From Odoribacter sp. UBA944 (GTDB lineage: Bacteria; Bacteroidota; Bacteroidia; Bacteroidales; Marinifilaceae): a DNA stretch of 33,489 nt. The stretch covers positions 62,970-96,458 of the forward strand of contig DBDA01000030.1 in the NCBI GenBank assembly GCA_002293375.1, written 5' to 3'. The translations under genes and the position numbers were made by a program. Numbering within the stretch: position 1 is the stretch's first letter; each line of letters opens with the position of its first letter. The notes under the pieces were generated by a model, which had not been told where the DNA came from, searched no databases, and saw only the letters and a list, made by a program, of their open reading frames with translations. Shown one piece after another: positions 31,406 through 33,489 of this stretch.

Positions 31406-32302
31406 TTATTTTATCGGGATATAAATCTCCGTTTTCAGTTTTTCGGGGGCGGTGGTGACGGGATCATTGCAGTATTTTTCGAATACCGGTTCGTCGCGCA
31501 GCGCACATTTGCAGTCATCTCCACACCCGCAATCTTCACCGCAGGTGCAGTTGGCAGGTACCCACTCGCTGTAGATCGCATCGTACACCGCTCCGACCTC
31601 GTTGTAGGGGCCGATGTGGGTGAAAACGGCATAGCGGCCTCCGGGGATGGCTTTGATCTGCACCTCGCCTGCAGCCACAGCAGGTTTACGGATCACCAAA
31701 CAGACATCTGTGCGCAGTTTTGCAGGATCTGTCGACTTGGGATCATCGTGGTAAATAGCAATGTGTTCGATACCCGCTGTAAAGAGCTTTTGCGCCTTGA
31801 CCTGCTCCCACAGTTTTGCAAATGCGCCGGAGAAATCAAGGCTGCTGTATTCGCCTGTGAACGAAATGCAAATAGCATTTTTCGGCTCAAGCTCCACGAT
31901 CTTCGGGGCTTTGAGTTTGACGGACGGATTGTTTTGTGGTGTTTTCATATTGTATAGGTTTTTGGTTAAACGATATTCGCCGGGTGTTGTATCGTAATAG
32001 TGTTTAAACGCCTTGTTGAGCGATGCCGGAACTTCGAACCCCACCTTGTAGGCGATGGTCTCGATACTCAGATCGCTGAACCGGAGCAGTTGGGCGGCGG
32101 TTTCAATTCTCAACCGCGTGATATAGTTTCCCAGCGGCTCGCCCCGGAATGCCTTAAAGATGCGGTGAAAGTGGAACGGTGAAAAATTTGCTACAGCAGC
32201 GATATTCGCCAACTCCAATCCTTCGTCCAGGTGCAGATTGATGTACTCGATGGCCGCCGCAATGCGCCGCTGATAGATCTCTGTGGTCTCAGGCCTTGTC
32301 AT
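31406..32302 (-). CDS. AraC-family regulator with GyrI-like domain and a six-cysteine insertion
   Basis: 298 residues. Residues 8-110 are an AraC/XylS double helix-turn-helix (LANIAAVANFSPFHFHRIFK and IETIAYKVGFEVPASLNKAF). Residues 130-298 are a GyrI-like effector-binding domain (IKAIPGGRYAVFTHIGPYNEV, FEKYCNDP, KLKTEIYIPIK), as in Rob and SoxR-type drug sensors. Inside that domain, where homologues have a short loop before the LRDEP strand, there is an insertion with six cysteines at 252, 254, 258, 260, 264 and 266 in a CxC-x3-CxC-x3-CxC pattern, likely to bind a soft metal. It faces the MATE gene and follows the RarD-type gene. Confidence 0.88.
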   Translation of the reverse strand: MTRPETTEIYQRRIAAAIEYINLHLDEGLELANIAAVANFSPFHFHRIFKAFRGEPLGNYITRLRIETAAQLLRFSDLSIETIAYKVGFEVPASLNKAFKHYYDTTPGEYRLTKNLYNMKTPQNNPSVKLKAPKIVELEPKNAICISFTGEYSSLDFSGAFAKLWEQVKAQKLFTAGIEHIAIYHDDPKSTDPAKLRTDVCLVIRKPAVAAGEVQIKAIPGGRYAVFTHIGPYNEVGAVYDAIYSEWVPANCTCGEDCGCGDDCKCALRDEPVFEKYCNDPVTTAPEKLKTEIYIPIK

Positions 32303-32322
32303 ATAATCTGTTTTTCTCCATG

Positions 32323-32330
32323 CAAAGATA
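32323..32330 (-). promoter_or_regulatory. -7 promoter box of the AraC-type gene
   Basis: Minus-strand TATCTTTG, exact TAnnTTTG match, 20 bases before the ATG at 32302. No -33 box. Confidence 0.45.
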
Positions 32331-32392
32331 GGCCGGTTTTTTGCCAGGCACTTATCCTGCCTTGCTAATTACATCTAAGAGTTCCGGCGGAG

Positions 32393-32412
32393 AAACTTAA
32401 ACAGACTCTTAT
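32393..32412. repeat. 20-bp repeat, copy 2
   Basis: Identical to 31377-31396. It overlaps the stop codon of the RarD-type gene (minus) and can pair with TAAGAGT at 32376-32382 to form a loose hairpin. Confidence 0.7.
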
Positions 32413-33311
32413 TTGGCGATGGTCACTTTTTTGCCCGTAAGAATACTGATCGTATAGAACAGTAGTCCTGCCCAGACGAAAACGAAACATACGAGGTATT
32501 CCATACCAAAAGTTTCATTGTAGATGAATATGCCAAGAAGCAGTTGTAGCGTGGGACTCAAATATTGGATAAAACCCATGGTCGACAAAGGGATAGCCTG
32601 TGCGGATTTTCCGAACCAAAAAAGCGGGATTGCTGTCACAAGACCGCTTAGGATCAACAACGAAGTGATTAGTGCGGACGAAGGGAACAGAGATGTTGCA
32701 CTACTTTCCGCCGTATAGCATAAAAATGCTAAAGCAAACGGAAAAACCATCATGGTCTCAACCGTAAGCGCAGGCATAGATTCAAGATTCACTTTCTTTT
32801 TCAACAATCCGTACAGGCCGAAAGTGAAAGCCAGCAGCAATGATATCCAGGGAAAATTGCCATAACTGATGGTAAAATAAACAACACCGGTCAAAGCCAG
32901 TGCAACGGCTGTTTTTTGCAGAATGGCCAAGCGTTCTTTTAAAAAAACATAGCCCAGAAATACGTTTATCAGCGGATTGATATAATACCCCAGGCCGGCC
33001 TCGACAATGTGATCGTTTGTTACAGCATAGATGTATATCCCCCAGTTGGTGCTGATCAAAAACCCTGCCAATCCTAACCTGAATAACAGTTTGGGTTGCT
33101 TCACATAACTGATGAATGTTCGCCGGTTCGTAAAGAACACCCAGATCAGGAGAAATACAAACGCCCATACAATCCGATGAGCCAGCACATTTACGGCAGG
33201 TATTCCTGTAATCGCTTTCCAGAAAAGCGGAAAAAGTCCCCAGGTCACATAACATACCAAAGCGTAAACAATTCCCTGACTGTAGCTCAATTTTTTAGGT
33301 TGGGATGACAT
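32409..33311 (-). CDS. rarD: EamA/RarD family transporter
   Basis: 300 residues from ATG 33311 (MSSQPKKLSYSQG). The frame is open for 24 further codons upstream, but those run into the repeat and are not family-like. Ten membrane segments. RarD markers: GIVYALVCYVTWGLFPLFWK, LAHRIVWAFVFLL, STNWGIYIYAVTNDHIVEAGLGYYINPLINVFLGYVFLKERL, GLLKKKVNL, IPLSTMGFIQYLSPTLQLLLGI. The family is linked to chloramphenicol resistance or amino-acid export in some bacteria; the substrate here is unknown. Confidence 0.9.
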   Translation of the reverse strand: MSSQPKKLSYSQGIVYALVCYVTWGLFPLFWKAITGIPAVNVLAHRIVWAFVFLLIWVFFTNRRTFISYVKQPKLLFRLGLAGFLISTNWGIYIYAVTNDHIVEAGLGYYINPLINVFLGYVFLKERLAILQKTAVALALTGVVYFTISYGNFPWISLLLAFTFGLYGLLKKKVNLESMPALTVETMMVFPFALAFLCYTAESSATSLFPSSALITSLLILSGLVTAIPLFWFGKSAQAIPLSTMGFIQYLSPTLQLLLGIFIYNETFGMEYLVCFVFVWAGLLFYTISILTGKKVTIAK

Positions 33312-33334
33312 GGTGTTGCAGTTGTTTTTCTCTT

Positions 33335-33349
33335 TTAGACAGACTCTTA
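33335..33349. repeat. Diverged copy 3 of the short repeat
   Basis: TTAGACAGACTCTTA matches 14 of 15 bases of copies 1 and 2. It is upstream of the RarD-type gene, so copies lie on both sides of both the AraC- and RarD-type genes. Confidence 0.45.
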
Positions 33350-33363
33350 ACATCGGGAGTGAC

Positions 33364-33399
33364 AAAAAATCCCGATAAATCATTGATTTAACGGGATTT
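33364..33399 (-). terminator. Terminator of the tRNA-Asn transcript
   Basis: On the minus strand a 16-bp stem with one mismatch (33367-33382 with 33384-33399) is followed by TTTTTTG, downstream of the tRNA. Confidence 0.7.
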
Positions 33400-33421
33400 G
33401 CTTTTTGAATCGCTACTTGCG

Positions 33422-33489
33422 CTCCTCAGGTAGGACTTGAACCTACGACCTACGGATTAACAGTCCGCCGCTCTAACCAACTGAGCTAC
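33422..33489 (-). tRNA. tRNA-Asn (GTT), 5' end cut by the window
   Basis: Read on the minus strand the sequence has TAGCTCAGTTGGTTAGAGC (D arm), an anticodon arm GCGGA-CTGTTAA-TCCGT with anticodon GTT, a T arm with GTTCAAGTCC and the acceptor strand CTGAGGA followed by the discriminator G typical of tRNA-Asn. About six bases of the 5' acceptor strand lie beyond the window. CCA is not encoded. Confidence 0.93.

Noticed and set aside
33422..33489. tRNA-Asn as an island attachment site
   Set aside because: No integrase nearby and no duplicated tRNA 3' end was seen in the window.
1..33489. CRISPR array or insertion sequence
   Set aside because: No regularly spaced repeats and no transposase-like protein were seen on either strand.

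Overview
The window reads as the chromosome of a Bacteroidota bacterium, most likely order Bacteroidales. The evidence is gene content (VorB-type 2-oxoacid:ferredoxin oxidoreductase, DUF4837, NamZ, a BtuG-like surface lipoprotein, TonB-like and LolE-like envelope proteins) and a recurring -7 promoter box TAnnTTTG, sometimes with TTTG 19-20 bp upstream, in front of many genes. Genus cannot be fixed from sequence alone. Core genes are moderately GC-rich; a block between about 12.4 and 16.6 kb and the gene at 408-1937 are clearly AT-richer and look acquired.

Layout. 1-174: 3' end of a branched-chain aminotransferase, then a very long perfect hairpin. 408-1937: AT-rich AlbA_2/GHKL-type ATPase gene, closed by a shared bidirectional terminator. 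2071-6177 (minus): a four-gene 2-oxoacid:ferredoxin oxidoreductase operon preceded by a PLP aminotransferase; with ilvE this suggests oxidative fermentation of branched-chain or aromatic amino acids. 6444-8076: two accessory, phage-flavoured genes (a structural-like unknown and a Bro-N protein). 8146-12363: LolE-like permease, TonB-like protein, a cytoplasmic GH16-fold protein that has lost its catalytic residues and carries an N-terminal helical repeat array, and ComF.

12364-16641 is the AT-rich accessory island: a DUF1287 exported protein, a GNAT acetyltransferase, a small four-helix membrane protein, a compact three-gene cassette led by a two-TM SLATT-like protein (the best candidate for an undescribed defence or toxin-type system), and a large unknown lipoprotein closed by a strong terminator. 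16934-21812 is a cell-envelope operon: Ig-like lipoprotein, DUF3108, DUF4837 and the exo-muramidase NamZ.

22000-28557 is a complete vitamin B12 uptake operon: cobalamin riboswitch, TonB-dependent receptor, BtuG-like surface lipoprotein, then BtuF-, BtuC- and BtuD-like ABC transporter parts, ended by a bidirectional terminator shared with purM (minus). The right end holds a MATE transporter, an AraC-GyrI regulator with an inserted six-cysteine cluster, a RarD/EamA transporter, copies of a short repeat between these genes, and a tRNA-Asn cut by the window edge.
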